The notes under the pieces are model-generated. The model was not told the DNA's origin and searched no databases. It saw only the letters and a list, made by a program, of their open reading frames with translations. From Pseudomonadales bacterium (lineage in GTDB: Bacteria; Pseudomonadota; Gammaproteobacteria; Pseudomonadales; Pseudohongiellaceae): a stretch of DNA of 64,000 bases. The stretch's first letter is position 1. The number at the start of each line of letters is the position of its first letter. The DNA lies in the NCBI GenBank assembly GCA_024234325.1, contig JACKOJ010000003.1, positions 62,001 through 126,000 on the forward strand, in the 5' to 3' direction. Below, in pieces: positions 8,989-17,604 of the stretch. The translations under genes were made by a program, and so were the position numbers.

Positions 8989-10348
8989 CGTGATCCTGCA
9001 CCCGAATCAGTTCGATGGCCTCGGGCTGGCCCTTCACACGTATCACGTCGCCCAGTTGCAAGGTCTGTGTCGCAGTAACGGGGCGACCATTAAGCTGCAA
9101 CTCGGCCGACGGTTTGAGACTGTAGACCCCGTCCGCGTGCACGAGCTCCGCAATCACCGGGAGGCTCGCCGCGTTCTTCTGCAGCAGGCACAGGCCCTGC
9201 TCGCCACGACAGAGGAAAAGCCCCGCTGCGAGGGAGCGCGCCTGATGCTGCATGAGCAGATGCGTAGGGGCAGGACGTTCGGCGGCTGTCGATGTCTGTG
9301 TGTTTTTTCCCGATGACGCCTCGCTGCGCATCTGGCTGACGAAGCGAACCGCCTCGGGTGCGCTGGTCAGCACATCACTGTAACGCAGACATGCGGCCCC
9401 CACGGCATTTTCCGACAGCACCTGAATGGTGCGCGCGGCCTCTTGTCCCGTCAGCACCTCGTGCAATCCAGGCAGTGCCTGCATGCGATCGGAAATCACC
9501 AGCGGGACTGTCTCCGTCGGGTCAAGCAACTGCAGTTGCTGAAGAATCTTCTGGTAGTAACTCTGCAGCCGGGTGGCCAGTGCATTGCGCGGCAGGTTGG
9601 CAAGATGCACGTTGCTGTTGTGGGTCAGCCGGATCTCGATGCTGCGACGCTCGTCCTCACTCCCTGAGCGCACGCTGGCTTCGTCCTGCAGCCACTGTGG
9701 CACGCCGTCCAGCAGCATCTGCTCCGACTCGGCGTTGTGCTGCGGGTTGAAGCGGCACTGCTGAATGAAGGCATTGGTGGCGAGCTGTACCAGACTGTCG
9801 CTGAGGTTCACCCAGCCGGTGCCGGGCACTACGATCACGCTGTCGCGACGCAACTCGCTGCCATTTCTTTGCAGCTTCGACAACACCACCTGGTGCAGTT
9901 GCAGGTCCACATGAATCAGGCTGTCACTGTGCGGAAGATCTACCGTGGCAGCAAGCCCGGAATCCACAAGGCCCACGGCACGAAAGGGGCTCTGACGGAT
10001 CAGGCCGAGCAGAATGCCCATCTGCTCGCGGCTGAAACTGCCCGGCACGGCCAGCAGCACATCGCCCTCCAGTTCCGCTGCGCCCGCCAGGTCCTGCAGA
10101 TGGGAAAACGCGAGGTCGGCATTGTGCCGGTAGTGCGCCACGGGTCGGGAAAAGGGGTCAAGACTCAGTTTATGCCAGAACTGGTTGTAGCTGTTCAGTG
10201 GATTGATGCGGCTCTGGCTGCGGGCGCTCTCACCAAACTCGATCTGCTTCGGCAGCACCAAGGCGTAGCCGGGGCTGCTGAGGAGAATGCCGCTGTCATC
10301 ACTCAGGCGCAAACCGGCATCATTGAATTCCAGAACGCGCAGACTCAT
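8981..10348 (-). CDS. Actin/Hsp70-fold protein with C-terminal FHA-like segment
   Basis: 455 residues, no signal peptide or membrane helix, so cytoplasmic. The N-terminal ~200 residues look like an actin/Hsp70-type ATPase fold: AVPGSFSREQMGILLGLI followed by AVGLVDSGLAAT parallels the DnaK strand-helix pattern around its ADP site, and VIVVPGTGWVNL could be a second phosphate loop. A low-complexity linker (~340-365) follows. The final ~80 residues end in LQLNGRPV...LQLGDVIRV, which has the spacing of the last FHA strands but no clear phosphothreonine-binding Arg/Ser. It is coupled to the ExbB-like gene (ATGA overlap) and to the first vWA gene. I infer a cytosolic regulatory or assembly ATPase for the membrane complex; the fold call is tentative. 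Confidence 0.7.
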   Translation of the reverse strand: MSLRVLEFNDAGLRLSDDSGILLSSPGYALVLPKQIEFGESARSQSRINPLNSYNQFWHKLSLDPFSRPVAHYRHNADLAFSHLQDLAGAAELEGDVLLAVPGSFSREQMGILLGLIRQSPFRAVGLVDSGLAATVDLPHSDSLIHVDLQLHQVVLSKLQRNGSELRRDSVIVVPGTGWVNLSDSLVQLATNAFIQQCRFNPQHNAESEQMLLDGVPQWLQDEASVRSGSEDERRSIEIRLTHNSNVHLANLPRNALATRLQSYYQKILQQLQLLDPTETVPLVISDRMQALPGLHEVLTGQEAARTIQVLSENAVGAACLRYSDVLTSAPEAVRFVSQMRSEASSGKNTQTSTAAERPAPTHLLMQHQARSLAAGLFLCRGEQGLCLLQKNAASLPVIAELVHADGVYSLKPSAELQLNGRPVTATQTLQLGDVIRVKGQPEAIELIRVQDHDE

Positions 10349-11160
10349 TCAAGCACTTCCTTGTCCGGCACCTGCAGATAGCGCAGCAGATGTTCGTCGC
10401 AATAGGACTGGGTATCCAGCACCAGCCGATCCTGCAACAGCAGCAATTGGTGCAGCAGGAACATCAGCAGAATACTGGTGACCAGTGCAACGAAGGTGGA
10501 GTTGAACGCCACACCCAGGCTCACGGTGACGCCGAGGATGTCGCCACTGACGGCCTGATGCGCCTGGCTCAGAGCGGCGCCAATACCGCGCACGGTGCCG
10601 ATGAAGCCGATGGACGGAATTGCCCAGGCAATGTAACGCACAATACTCAATTCACTGTCCAGGCGATCGGACTCGCTGTTGCAGATATCCTTGATGGTGT
10701 CGGAGGCATCCTGAATGCTGCGGGTGCTGCCAAAGCGGTGCAGGCCGGCGAGCAGTGCGCGTGGCAGCAGATAGGTTTTTTCCAGATCCGGCAACGCCTG
10801 CACGGGGCGGGCATAGTGTCGCGCATCGTCCGGCAGAATGCTGATGCCATCGGACACCTGCAGCAGTTCGCGATCGAGCAGTGCTCGCTCCTGCATGGTG
10901 CGGCGTGTCTTCATGCCAATGATGGACAGCGCCCAGAGCATCAGGATGATACAGGTCTCCTGCTCGATATCGCGCAGGATCACGTACAGGGATCGCTCCG
11001 GCACATAACTCTCGTCGGCTTCCTGCATCAGGGTCTGCTGCTGCTCGACGTAGTCCGCGTTGGGCCGGATCACCGCGACGTAGACCGCGTGCACCAGGAT
11101 CACCACGATGATCAGCGCAAAGATCTGATAGATGACTTCGGAGAGATAGTTCTGCTTCAT
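10345..11160 (-). CDS. MotA/TolQ/ExbB-family proton-channel subunit
   Basis: 271-residue inner-membrane protein with hydrophobic segments at about 11-31, 69-84, 173-196 and 211-242 and a cytoplasmic loop between the second and third. The third helix region carries AIPSIGFIGTVRGIGAAL, the TolQ/ExbB signature in which a Pro-containing helix leads to a GTVxG turn. The fourth carries SLGVAFNSTFVALVTSI, matching the Ala/Thr/Ser-rich pore helix. Family members form pentamers around a dimer of single-helix partners and convert proton flow into motion. No standard ExbD or MotB is adjacent; the only candidate partners are the two downstream vWA proteins with an FLDV helix. ATG at 11160; the stop overlaps the next start. 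Confidence 0.87.
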   Translation of the reverse strand: MKQNYLSEVIYQIFALIIVVILVHAVYVAVIRPNADYVEQQQTLMQEADESYVPERSLYVILRDIEQETCIILMLWALSIIGMKTRRTMQERALLDRELLQVSDGISILPDDARHYARPVQALPDLEKTYLLPRALLAGLHRFGSTRSIQDASDTIKDICNSESDRLDSELSIVRYIAWAIPSIGFIGTVRGIGAALSQAHQAVSGDILGVTVSLGVAFNSTFVALVTSILLMFLLHQLLLLQDRLVLDTQSYCDEHLLRYLQVPDKEVLE

Positions 11161-11215
11161 TCACGGATCCTTCTGTTGAAAAGGGGGATGTGGCACCTGC
11201 CTGGTTCCGGCAGCA

Positions 11216-11509
11216 TCAAATATCGACGGGGAACGATGCGCCCAGGTCCTGGGACAACTGTTCGGTGGGAATGAACCGGCTACCCCCGCTGTCGTCATCG
11301 CCGGTCTGTGCCAGCTCCGGAGAGTCGGCGTCGCTGTCGTCCTGATCTGCCTGCTGTCCGCTCTGACCGTCGCTGTCACTCGCGGCATTGTCCTGGGTCT
11401 GCTCCGCATCGGTGGCCGCAACGTCCTGTGCGTACAGCGGCTGCGCTGCGGCGAACATCAGGAGGCTGAGGGCGAGCATGGCTATCAATTCACGGAATCG
11501 CATGTTCAT
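11216..11509 (-). CDS. Small acidic exported protein, unknown function
   Basis: 97 residues: a clear Sec signal peptide (ELIAMLALSLLMFAAAQPLYAQ, shown here only as a landmark; cleavage expected after AQ or YA) and a mature part of about 70 residues dominated by Asp, Gln, Ser and Gly, probably disordered, ending in a short hydrophobic motif (LGASFPVDI). No cysteine, so not a lipoprotein. It lies 3 bases downstream of the PEGA/SUMF gene and about 55 bases upstream of the ExbB-like gene, inside the cluster. The disordered acidic body with a defined C-terminus suggests a periplasmic linker or calcium-binding tether, but this is speculation. Two ATGs (11509, 11503) are possible. Confidence 0.68.
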   Translation of the reverse strand: MNMRFRELIAMLALSLLMFAAAQPLYAQDVAATDAEQTQDNAASDSDGQSGQQADQDDSDADSPELAQTGDDDSGGSRFIPTEQLSQDLGASFPVDI

Positions 11510-11512
11510 GTG

Positions 11513-13630
11513 TTATTCCTCCAGATAACGCGCAATGCGGAAGCCCAGATCATTGCGCGCGGTGTCGCCAAAATCGCGATAGGACAGGCGCATTTCGGTA
11601 ATGCCGCTGTGCGCCCAGCTCGAACCCTTGATGGTGTGATAAAGGCCCGACTCTGGCCCCTGCGGGTCCACTTCGACCGCAGTGCCCAGCGTGATCATGG
11701 TGCCGTAGTAATCGTGTACCCATTCGGACACATTGCCCGCCATGTCGTACATGCCGTGGGCATTCACCGGAAACTGGGCCACGGGCGCCGTGCCGAGGAA
11801 GGTATCGTCGTAACCGGAGATATAGGCTCCCATAAAGCTGCGGACGGAGGCGTCGGCGAAATTGCCCGCGCCCTCGGGCGGCGGCATCTGATCGCCCCAG
11901 GGATAGCGCAGCACATTGCCATTGCCGTCGGTGCGGGCGGCCCACTCCCACTCAGCCTCGGTGGGCATGCGATACCCGGTGGCTTCGGGGTTGAACCCGG
12001 TGACTTCACCACCTTCCACCTTGTAGAACACCGGCAGGCCTTCCTGTTCGCTCAGCCAGTTGCAGTACAGCGCCGCATCCGTCCAGGTCACCTGCACCAC
12101 CGGCTGGTTGTCGAGGTCCAGGGTTCTGCCCTGCAATACCCCGGAAGAATGGTCGGCCCGGAAGCGCTTGAACTGGGCATTGGTCACCTCCGTGGGCGAC
12201 AGGTAGAAGGGGCGCTCCAGCCGTACCTCGCGCAGATCCTCATTCGCCCGGCGACCGGGCTCGCGGCGCGAGGCGCCCATGGTGAACTGCCCGGGGTACA
12301 ACAGATTCAGGTTCTGCCCGGCCACGGTCGTAATCACGGGCTTGATGGCGTCAAGACGCGCCTGCTCCAGGGATTGCAGAGTCACCCGCAATTCCTGTTC
12401 GAGGCCGGGACGAGAGGTGAAGCTGCCGGTGTAGGGCACATAGCCCTCCTGCCGGATCTCGATGATCTGGCTGGCCGCCATCAGTTCCAGAGTCTGACTT
12501 GCTTCGCCCTTGAACACGCCATCCACGTAGAGCTCGGCATCCGGCGGTTCGGCAATGATGCGCACCGTTGAGGTAATGGGCACTAGCGAAACCGTGATGT
12601 CCTGCTCCTGGTCCGGGCGCGTCTCGATACGGCGATTGGCCGGGTTGAACCCGCTGCGAAACAGATTCACGTCGTGACTGCGCCCTGGGGCAAGGGCCAC
12701 TTCCAGTGGCGTCTGGCCACGGAACTCGCCGTTGATGGTGACATTGGCGCCGCTGGGCTGGGAACGGATGAAAACGAGGCCGTCGGCGCGCTCCAGCTCC
12801 ACCGTCGGCAGCACGATATTCTCGCCCGCAATGATCTCAACATCGTCCTGCCAGGCCTTGTGAGCCGCAAGCTTCATGGTAAGTTCGTGCTCACCTTCAA
12901 GGATCTCGGCCGTATAGGGGCTGGTGCCCAGCACCTGACCATCCACCATGATTTCCGCTCCCGGCGGATTGGTGCTGAAACTGACCTCGGCCCAGGCGGG
13001 GGACAGGGCGACCTCGAAATCACTGATCGCGCTGCGACCAGGAATGGTGACCTGCTGCGCGCTGTCCTGATAACGATCGGCCTGCACACTCAGGGTGTAC
13101 TCCCCCGGGTCGATGGCCAGCTCCCGCAAGGGGCTGCGTCCCAGCTCCTGTCCGTTCAGCGACACCACGGCGCCACTGAGGTCACCGGTCGCCCCGGTCA
13201 CGCTGATACTGACAATGCCCGGCAGTTCGCGCAGCGCAATGGGGAAATCCTGTGCCTGGGGCTCGCCCACCGTCAGAATCTGCTGCTCGTCGTAATACCC
13301 CTCGTTGCGAACCAGCACCTCGTAATTGCCCTCGCGCATCAGGTAGCGGTCGGCAAGCTGTACATGAAAGCCTGACAGCACTTCGATGCTGGCCGTTGCG
13401 GGTGTAACGGCGATGGACACGGACTTGGCGGTCAGCACGAACCAGCCGGACACACCGGCCAGCAGCAGGAAACCGGCGATCAGGAAATGCGGCCAGCGCA
13501 GTTTGATAAGCGCCCGTTTCTGGTTTGGATCAGGCGGGGAAAAATCAATGGGAACAATGGGATCGATGAATCCGTCACCGGCGCGAGACTCGCCATGTTC
13601 TGGTGTGTTCTGGGGCTTGTTATCCTGCAT
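11513..13630 (-). CDS. PEGA-repeat protein with C-terminal formylglycine-generating-enzyme-like (SUMF1) domain
   Basis: 705 residues. A short cytoplasmic N-terminus is followed by one membrane helix (~47-66); the rest should be periplasmic. Residues ~75-420 are a series of PEGA-type beta repeats recognisable by motifs such as NPPGAEIMVDGQVLGTSP, SQPSGANVTINGEFRGQTP and EPPDAELYVDGVFKGEAS. Residues ~425-705 are a SUMF1/FGE fold (FTMGASRREPGRRANED, TEVTNAQFKRF, YRMPTEAEWEWAAR, GMYDMAGNVSEWV, LGFRIARY). The cysteine pair of catalytic FGEs near the C-terminus is absent: the region reads IKGSSWAHSGITEMRLSYR. The only cysteine in this domain is in ALYCNW. It is therefore probably a binding rather than an oxidising domain. 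It is 4 bases from the upstream TPR gene. Confidence 0.87.
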   Translation of the reverse strand: MQDNKPQNTPEHGESRAGDGFIDPIVPIDFSPPDPNQKRALIKLRWPHFLIAGFLLLAGVSGWFVLTAKSVSIAVTPATASIEVLSGFHVQLADRYLMREGNYEVLVRNEGYYDEQQILTVGEPQAQDFPIALRELPGIVSISVTGATGDLSGAVVSLNGQELGRSPLRELAIDPGEYTLSVQADRYQDSAQQVTIPGRSAISDFEVALSPAWAEVSFSTNPPGAEIMVDGQVLGTSPYTAEILEGEHELTMKLAAHKAWQDDVEIIAGENIVLPTVELERADGLVFIRSQPSGANVTINGEFRGQTPLEVALAPGRSHDVNLFRSGFNPANRRIETRPDQEQDITVSLVPITSTVRIIAEPPDAELYVDGVFKGEASQTLELMAASQIIEIRQEGYVPYTGSFTSRPGLEQELRVTLQSLEQARLDAIKPVITTVAGQNLNLLYPGQFTMGASRREPGRRANEDLREVRLERPFYLSPTEVTNAQFKRFRADHSSGVLQGRTLDLDNQPVVQVTWTDAALYCNWLSEQEGLPVFYKVEGGEVTGFNPEATGYRMPTEAEWEWAARTDGNGNVLRYPWGDQMPPPEGAGNFADASVRSFMGAYISGYDDTFLGTAPVAQFPVNAHGMYDMAGNVSEWVHDYYGTMITLGTAVEVDPQGPESGLYHTIKGSSWAHSGITEMRLSYRDFGDTARNDLGFRIARYLEE

Positions 13631-13634
13631 GAGT

Positions 13635-15167
13635 TCAGCGCCTGTTCACTGCCACAATTTCTTCCGTGCACGCGACCGTCACGGGGGCGCTGCGATTGTC
13701 GAAACCGACTTCAAACTCTGTGCGCACGTCCCGATACCCGGGGCGGGTGCCAACGGCCACGTATTTGCCCGGCTTCAGGGACACCACCTGCTGGCTGAAC
13801 TTGCCCAGTACGCCGACCTGATAGAGCGTCACTTCCGTTACGTTGTCTGAGGTCAGCGTGACCTCCACCGGGACCTGCGCCCTGTTCAACACGTTTTCCA
13901 GCGAATCGAGCTGTCCCTGCAAACGCGGGCCAGCATCGGCGATATTGCGCCCGGTGTAGTAAATCTGTACCGCCTGCTCGTAGACAGCCGTATCGGACAG
14001 GCGCTCGGGCTGATCAATGGCACTCTGCAACAGACGATCGAGCTGCAGGCGCTTGCCGGCGTAGTCGCGCCCCTCAAGGGCAAACACCAGATTGGCGTCG
14101 ATGGCCAGGGCCGCATCGTAGGCCTTTACCGCGTCTTCCCATTGCTCGGCCGTCACAAAGGCCTCGGCACTGCTGCGATTGGCATTAATCTGCGCCACCG
14201 CGAGCTGATCACGGGTCTGGGTGATGGCCTCCTCGGCCTGGGTGGAACCCGGGCGCATACGCAGCGCCTGCTCGAATTTGGCAATGGCCGCCTCGGAGTC
14301 TCCGGCCTGCAAGGCCGTGAAGCCCTCCGACATGACCGCCGTAAAAGCATTGTCGGCGATCTGGGTTCGCAGGTCCCGCACCAGGGTCTGCGCCCCGGCG
14401 TGAGCGCCATCCAGCGCCACGGCCTGCTGGGCACGGCTGAGCGCTTCATTGAGATTGCCGGCGGCTCGCAGATCCTCGGCCTCGTCCAGCAGGCCAAGTA
14501 CCGGGCTCAGGGCCTGGGCACGCTTCAGCCCGGCCTGGGCGTCCGCATCACCGGGCTGCACGGCAAGCGCCAGCGTGAATTTGCTGGAAGCCGTCTCGGC
14601 GTCGCCGTTCTGCAGGGCCTGGCGGGCCTGTTGCATGGCGTCGGAATAGACTTTGGGAATCTGCCCCTGCAGCGCGGTCAGCCCGTCGTCTGCGGCGCGA
14701 TAGCGGCGGGTTGCCTCATCAAAGGCCTGGGTGCGGTAGGCTTCATCTCCCTGGCGGGCGGCTTCCAGTGCCGCCTGGTAGCGAAGCTCTGCCCACTGGC
14801 TGACCGCCAGCCCTTCCAGCGCCTCCTGCTTCTCCAGCAGGCTGGCCAGGACTTCCTGGGCCTCCTGGCGAGCGCGGGCGCGTTGGGCTTCTTCAAAGGG
14901 GGAAACGCCGGTTGCAGGTGCGGTAGAGACCGGCGCAGCAATTTCGGCCACTTCGGGTTTGGGGGTGAAGGGCAATTCGTAGCGCTCCACCACCGAGGGC
15001 AGAACGAAAATCACGGCCAGCGCCAGCAGCCCAAGCACACCCATCATGGCCCATACCAGCATACCGGGCCCTTTGCGGGCGGGGGTGGAGCCTGCTCCGG
15101 AGGGTGTTGCAGAAGCCCAGGGCTGTGGTCCGGACCGATCGCTGTAATTCACTTCTTTTTCGCCCAT
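13635..15167 (-). CDS. Membrane-anchored TPR/PEGA-like protein
   Basis: 510 residues with a 35-residue cytoplasmic tail rich in Gly/Pro/Ser, one membrane helix (~36-58), a Pro/Ala linker, then a long helical region of tetratricopeptide-like repeats (for example ALQNGDAETASSKFTLAL, ALQAGDSEAAIAKFEQAL, DAVKAYDAALAID). The last ~80 residues form a beta-rich PEGA-like domain (VSLKPGKYVAVGTRPGYRDV). Single-pass anchoring with a periplasmic repeat array matches the architecture of the downstream PEGA/SUMF protein, and the two genes are 4 bases apart. The likely role is a periplasmic scaffold or peptidoglycan-proximal arm of the cluster's complex; no enzymatic motif is visible. Confidence 0.8.
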   Translation of the reverse strand: MGEKEVNYSDRSGPQPWASATPSGAGSTPARKGPGMLVWAMMGVLGLLALAVIFVLPSVVERYELPFTPKPEVAEIAAPVSTAPATGVSPFEEAQRARARQEAQEVLASLLEKQEALEGLAVSQWAELRYQAALEAARQGDEAYRTQAFDEATRRYRAADDGLTALQGQIPKVYSDAMQQARQALQNGDAETASSKFTLALAVQPGDADAQAGLKRAQALSPVLGLLDEAEDLRAAGNLNEALSRAQQAVALDGAHAGAQTLVRDLRTQIADNAFTAVMSEGFTALQAGDSEAAIAKFEQALRMRPGSTQAEEAITQTRDQLAVAQINANRSSAEAFVTAEQWEDAVKAYDAALAIDANLVFALEGRDYAGKRLQLDRLLQSAIDQPERLSDTAVYEQAVQIYYTGRNIADAGPRLQGQLDSLENVLNRAQVPVEVTLTSDNVTEVTLYQVGVLGKFSQQVVSLKPGKYVAVGTRPGYRDVRTEFEVGFDNRSAPVTVACTEEIVAVNRR

Positions 15168-15215
15168 AACTCCTGCCTTGGCATAACTTGAATCACCTCT
15201 TGCGAGGGTGCAGCC

Positions 15216-16409
15216 TCAGATGCCTCCCGTCTCTTCGTGATAAAGATCGACAAGTATCTCACGCCATTGTTTGTACTGTTCCTCAACGGTGCCCGTGAGC
15301 ATGACCTGACGGTCATCCAGATCGATCATCTTCGGTGCCACTTCGGACTCCAGGGATTCCCCGAGTTCCTGCAGCGCCGCAATATGAATCTCTGCCTCTG
15401 CCCGCTTGTCGAAGCTGCTCTTGACCATGTAGGCACCTGCGCCCACACCCACCAGACTGCCGGTCTGCACTGCCGCATTATTGCTGGTAGCCGCAGCAAT
15501 ACCGCCGACAATGGCCGCGGTTCCCATCAGGAGACGACGGCGTGCGGAGGCTTCGACCTTCTCCAGATCCTCGGTGGCGATAAAGCTCTGCTCACGCCAG
15601 GAATCGTAGGGCACCCGCATCTGCCGGGCATAGTTGGCATAGTAATCCTGAACTGTGTCAACAAAGAGGTTGTCACGCTGCCGGATTTCACGAATACGGG
15701 CCAGTGAGGGGTCATTGTCAGCGGGCAGTCGAACCACTTCGGTAATACCGCGGTTGTTGACCCGCAGGTACTCGCCGAAAATCTCGGGGGCGAAGTTGCG
15801 GGCGAACTGCAGCTCCGACACGGCGCGGATATTGGCGATCTGGTTGCTCTTCAGATTGGCCTTGCGCCAGGCCAGCAGGTCATTGGCAATATTGTTGTAG
15901 ATCACCTGGAACGGGTCGTTGGCCTGTCGCTGCGAGGCCTCGTAATTGAACTTGCTGATGTGTTCCTCGTATTCCTTGGTGTACCAGAGGCGCCCCGTGG
16001 AATCCCGCGCGGTGATCTTGATGATCATGCCTTCGCCGTCGGATTGCAGAATCTGGCCGTGCAGATACACATCCATGGTAGTGGTTTCATTGGGCAGTAC
16101 CCGCACCACCCCCCAGTTGCCGGAGCGCTGCAGGGTTTCGGCGAGCATATAGGGGGCATAGCGCGCCTCTGCATTGCGGATTTCGGGGCTGACCCGCTCC
16201 TCTTCCTTGCGGCTAAGCTCGTCGATGCCCGGGTCGAACACGGTCACCCCGATATCCATGAGCAGGTCTTCCGACACTGGAGCGGTGTCCTGCACGATCT
16301 GCACGTACTGGGTCGACTTCACGGACGTAGTGGCGCATGCCACCAGGGTAGCCGCCATCAGGCCCAGCAATGTGGTTCTTACTGCTGAAATACCCATATC
16401 AATACCCAT
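15216..16409 (-). CDS. Putative lipoprotein of the vWA/ExbB-like cluster
   Basis: About 397 residues with a lipoprotein signal peptide (TTLLGLMAATLVAC, lipobox LVAC). The N-terminal half has alternating strands and the segment VYLHGQILQSDGEGMIIKI followed by aromatic-rich YTKEYEEH, suggestive of a beta-sandwich. The central part is charged and helical. A short hydrophobic glycine/alanine-rich stretch (~305-335, TAAIVGGIAAATSNNAA...) could insert into or pack on a membrane. The longest frame begins at TTG 16412; ATGs at 16409 (overlapping the upstream stop as TGATG) or 16397 are more likely. I do not recognise a family. The position between the poly-Ser lipoprotein and the TPR protein, all on one strand, places it in the same operon. 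Confidence 0.75.
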   Translation of the reverse strand: MGIDMGISAVRTTLLGLMAATLVACATTSVKSTQYVQIVQDTAPVSEDLLMDIGVTVFDPGIDELSRKEEERVSPEIRNAEARYAPYMLAETLQRSGNWGVVRVLPNETTTMDVYLHGQILQSDGEGMIIKITARDSTGRLWYTKEYEEHISKFNYEASQRQANDPFQVIYNNIANDLLAWRKANLKSNQIANIRAVSELQFARNFAPEIFGEYLRVNNRGITEVVRLPADNDPSLARIREIRQRDNLFVDTVQDYYANYARQMRVPYDSWREQSFIATEDLEKVEASARRRLLMGTAAIVGGIAAATSNNAAVQTGSLVGVGAGAYMVKSSFDKRAEAEIHIAALQELGESLESEVAPKMIDLDDRQVMLTGTVEEQYKQWREILVDLYHEETGGI

Positions 16410-17479
16410 CAATTGCTTATGCCGGTGTATTTACGATATTCATCCCAGAGCTTCTCGCGCAGTTCCGGGTCAGGCTCATGCATGGCGGCTTCGCGCAGTT
16501 GGCGCGCCACAATGTCGTCGTCCCTGCCACTCGGAATATCTTCAGGCGGCGGGAAGGATTCCTGGGACTGCGCGGCAGTCGGGCCGCCGCCCACCCCTGG
16601 GGAACCCACGGTCGCATCCGTTGGCGAACCCCCGCCACGGCTGGAGATGATGATCGGGCCTGTGGGGCCACCACCGCCTCCCCCTGCATCGGAATCGCCC
16701 GGAATTTCAGTATTGCGCGCGGCATTGGCTTCCGCCTGGGCGCGCGCGCGCTCGGCCAGAATGACGCCATCAAATTCTTCGTAGCCACGATTGAGCTGCC
16801 CTTCAAGCACGGCGGCGCGCTCCTGTGCTGTCAGAGGCCCCGTGCCACTGTCCCCTATGCTGCCAGGCAGATTGTCGAGACTGTAATTGCCGGAAGATCC
16901 GCTTCCAGCCGCACCGCTGACCTGGCCACCGGCAGTATCACGACCGCCACCGCTCTGCGAACTGCTGCCCTGTGATCCGCTGTCCTGCCCGGAAGTACCA
17001 GGAAAACTGCCAAGCACGGCAGCGGCGGTGCTGCTGGCCGCACTGCCCTGGGTACCGGAGGTCCCCTGCGCGGTCTGGGCACCGGCACTGCTCTGACTGC
17101 CGGAACTGGAGGCGCTGCCACTGCTGCTGTCGCGGGCAGAGCCGGGAGACGAAGCCGAGGGGACGGAACTGTCCCGAGCACCACTGCTGGACGCGCTCGC
17201 CGTGCTGGAGGAAGCGCTGGACGACGATGACGACGAGCTGGACGTGGTGGCACTGGGAATCGAGGAGGAGCGCGACGAAGAGGAGGAACTCGACACGCTC
17301 GGGCTCGAAGAAGAACTTGAGCTGCTGGAGCTGGAGCTGGAGCTGGACGATGATGAACTGGATGGCATCGACGGCATGGAGCTCTGCGAGGACTGCTGTT
17401 GCGAAGTGGACTCACAGGCCGCCAGCGCGAGCGAAGCCATGCTTATCACGAGCAGTTTTCTGATCGGCGATTTCTTCAT
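16409..17479 (-). CDS. Serine-rich lipoprotein with poly-Ser tract
   Basis: 356 residues. The signal peptide (KLLVISMASLALAAC, lipobox LAAC) puts it on a membrane as a lipoprotein. The mature N-terminus is an extreme low-complexity stretch, about 100 residues mostly serine, followed by Ser/Gly/Ala-rich sequence to ~200 and a Gly-rich patch near 275. The C-terminal ~60 residues (RQLREAAMHEPDPELREKLWDEYRKY) are charged and probably helical. All six serine codons are used within the tract, so the repeat is kept at protein level rather than by simple DNA slippage. Poly-Ser linkers of this kind are known in secreted enzymes of Cellvibrio- and Saccharophagus-like bacteria. ATG at 17479 is chosen over a longer frame from 17515 because it starts the signal peptide. 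Confidence 0.78.
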   Translation of the reverse strand: MKKSPIRKLLVISMASLALAACESTSQQQSSQSSMPSMPSSSSSSSSSSSSSSSSSSSSPSVSSSSSSSRSSSIPSATTSSSSSSSSSASSSTASASSSGARDSSVPSASSPGSARDSSSGSASSSGSQSSAGAQTAQGTSGTQGSAASSTAAAVLGSFPGTSGQDSGSQGSSSQSGGGRDTAGGQVSGAAGSGSSGNYSLDNLPGSIGDSGTGPLTAQERAAVLEGQLNRGYEEFDGVILAERARAQAEANAARNTEIPGDSDAGGGGGGPTGPIIISSRGGGSPTDATVGSPGVGGGPTAAQSQESFPPPEDIPSGRDDDIVARQLREAAMHEPDPELREKLWDEYRKYTGISN

Positions 17480-17545
17480 GGAGCTTACTTCCCGGCCTGC
17501 CGGCACACCCGGCAACGCCTCTGTCGGTTAAGGTCGCCGCCATAG

Positions 17546-17590
17546 GCGCGCGACATGTCTAGTATGTCTGTTAGACCGCTGAATCCAAAG
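17546..17590 (-). promoter_or_regulatory. Possible promoter of the poly-Ser lipoprotein gene and downstream cluster
   Basis: On the minus strand, TTGGAT (about 17582-17587) lies 16 bases before CATACT (about 17560-17565), roughly 80 bases upstream of the ATG at 17479. An inverted repeat GTCTA...TAGAC (17557-17561 and 17572-17576, 10-base spacer) overlaps it and could be an operator. The hexamers match the sigma-70 consensus only moderately. Confidence 0.3.
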
Positions 17591-17604
17591 ATTTATTAAT
17601 CTGT

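Noticed and set aside
17202..17531. Acidic open frame (Glu/Asp/Leu-rich) antisense to the poly-Ser lipoprotein
   Set aside because: It is the complement of the serine codons; no ribosome-binding site and no known family.
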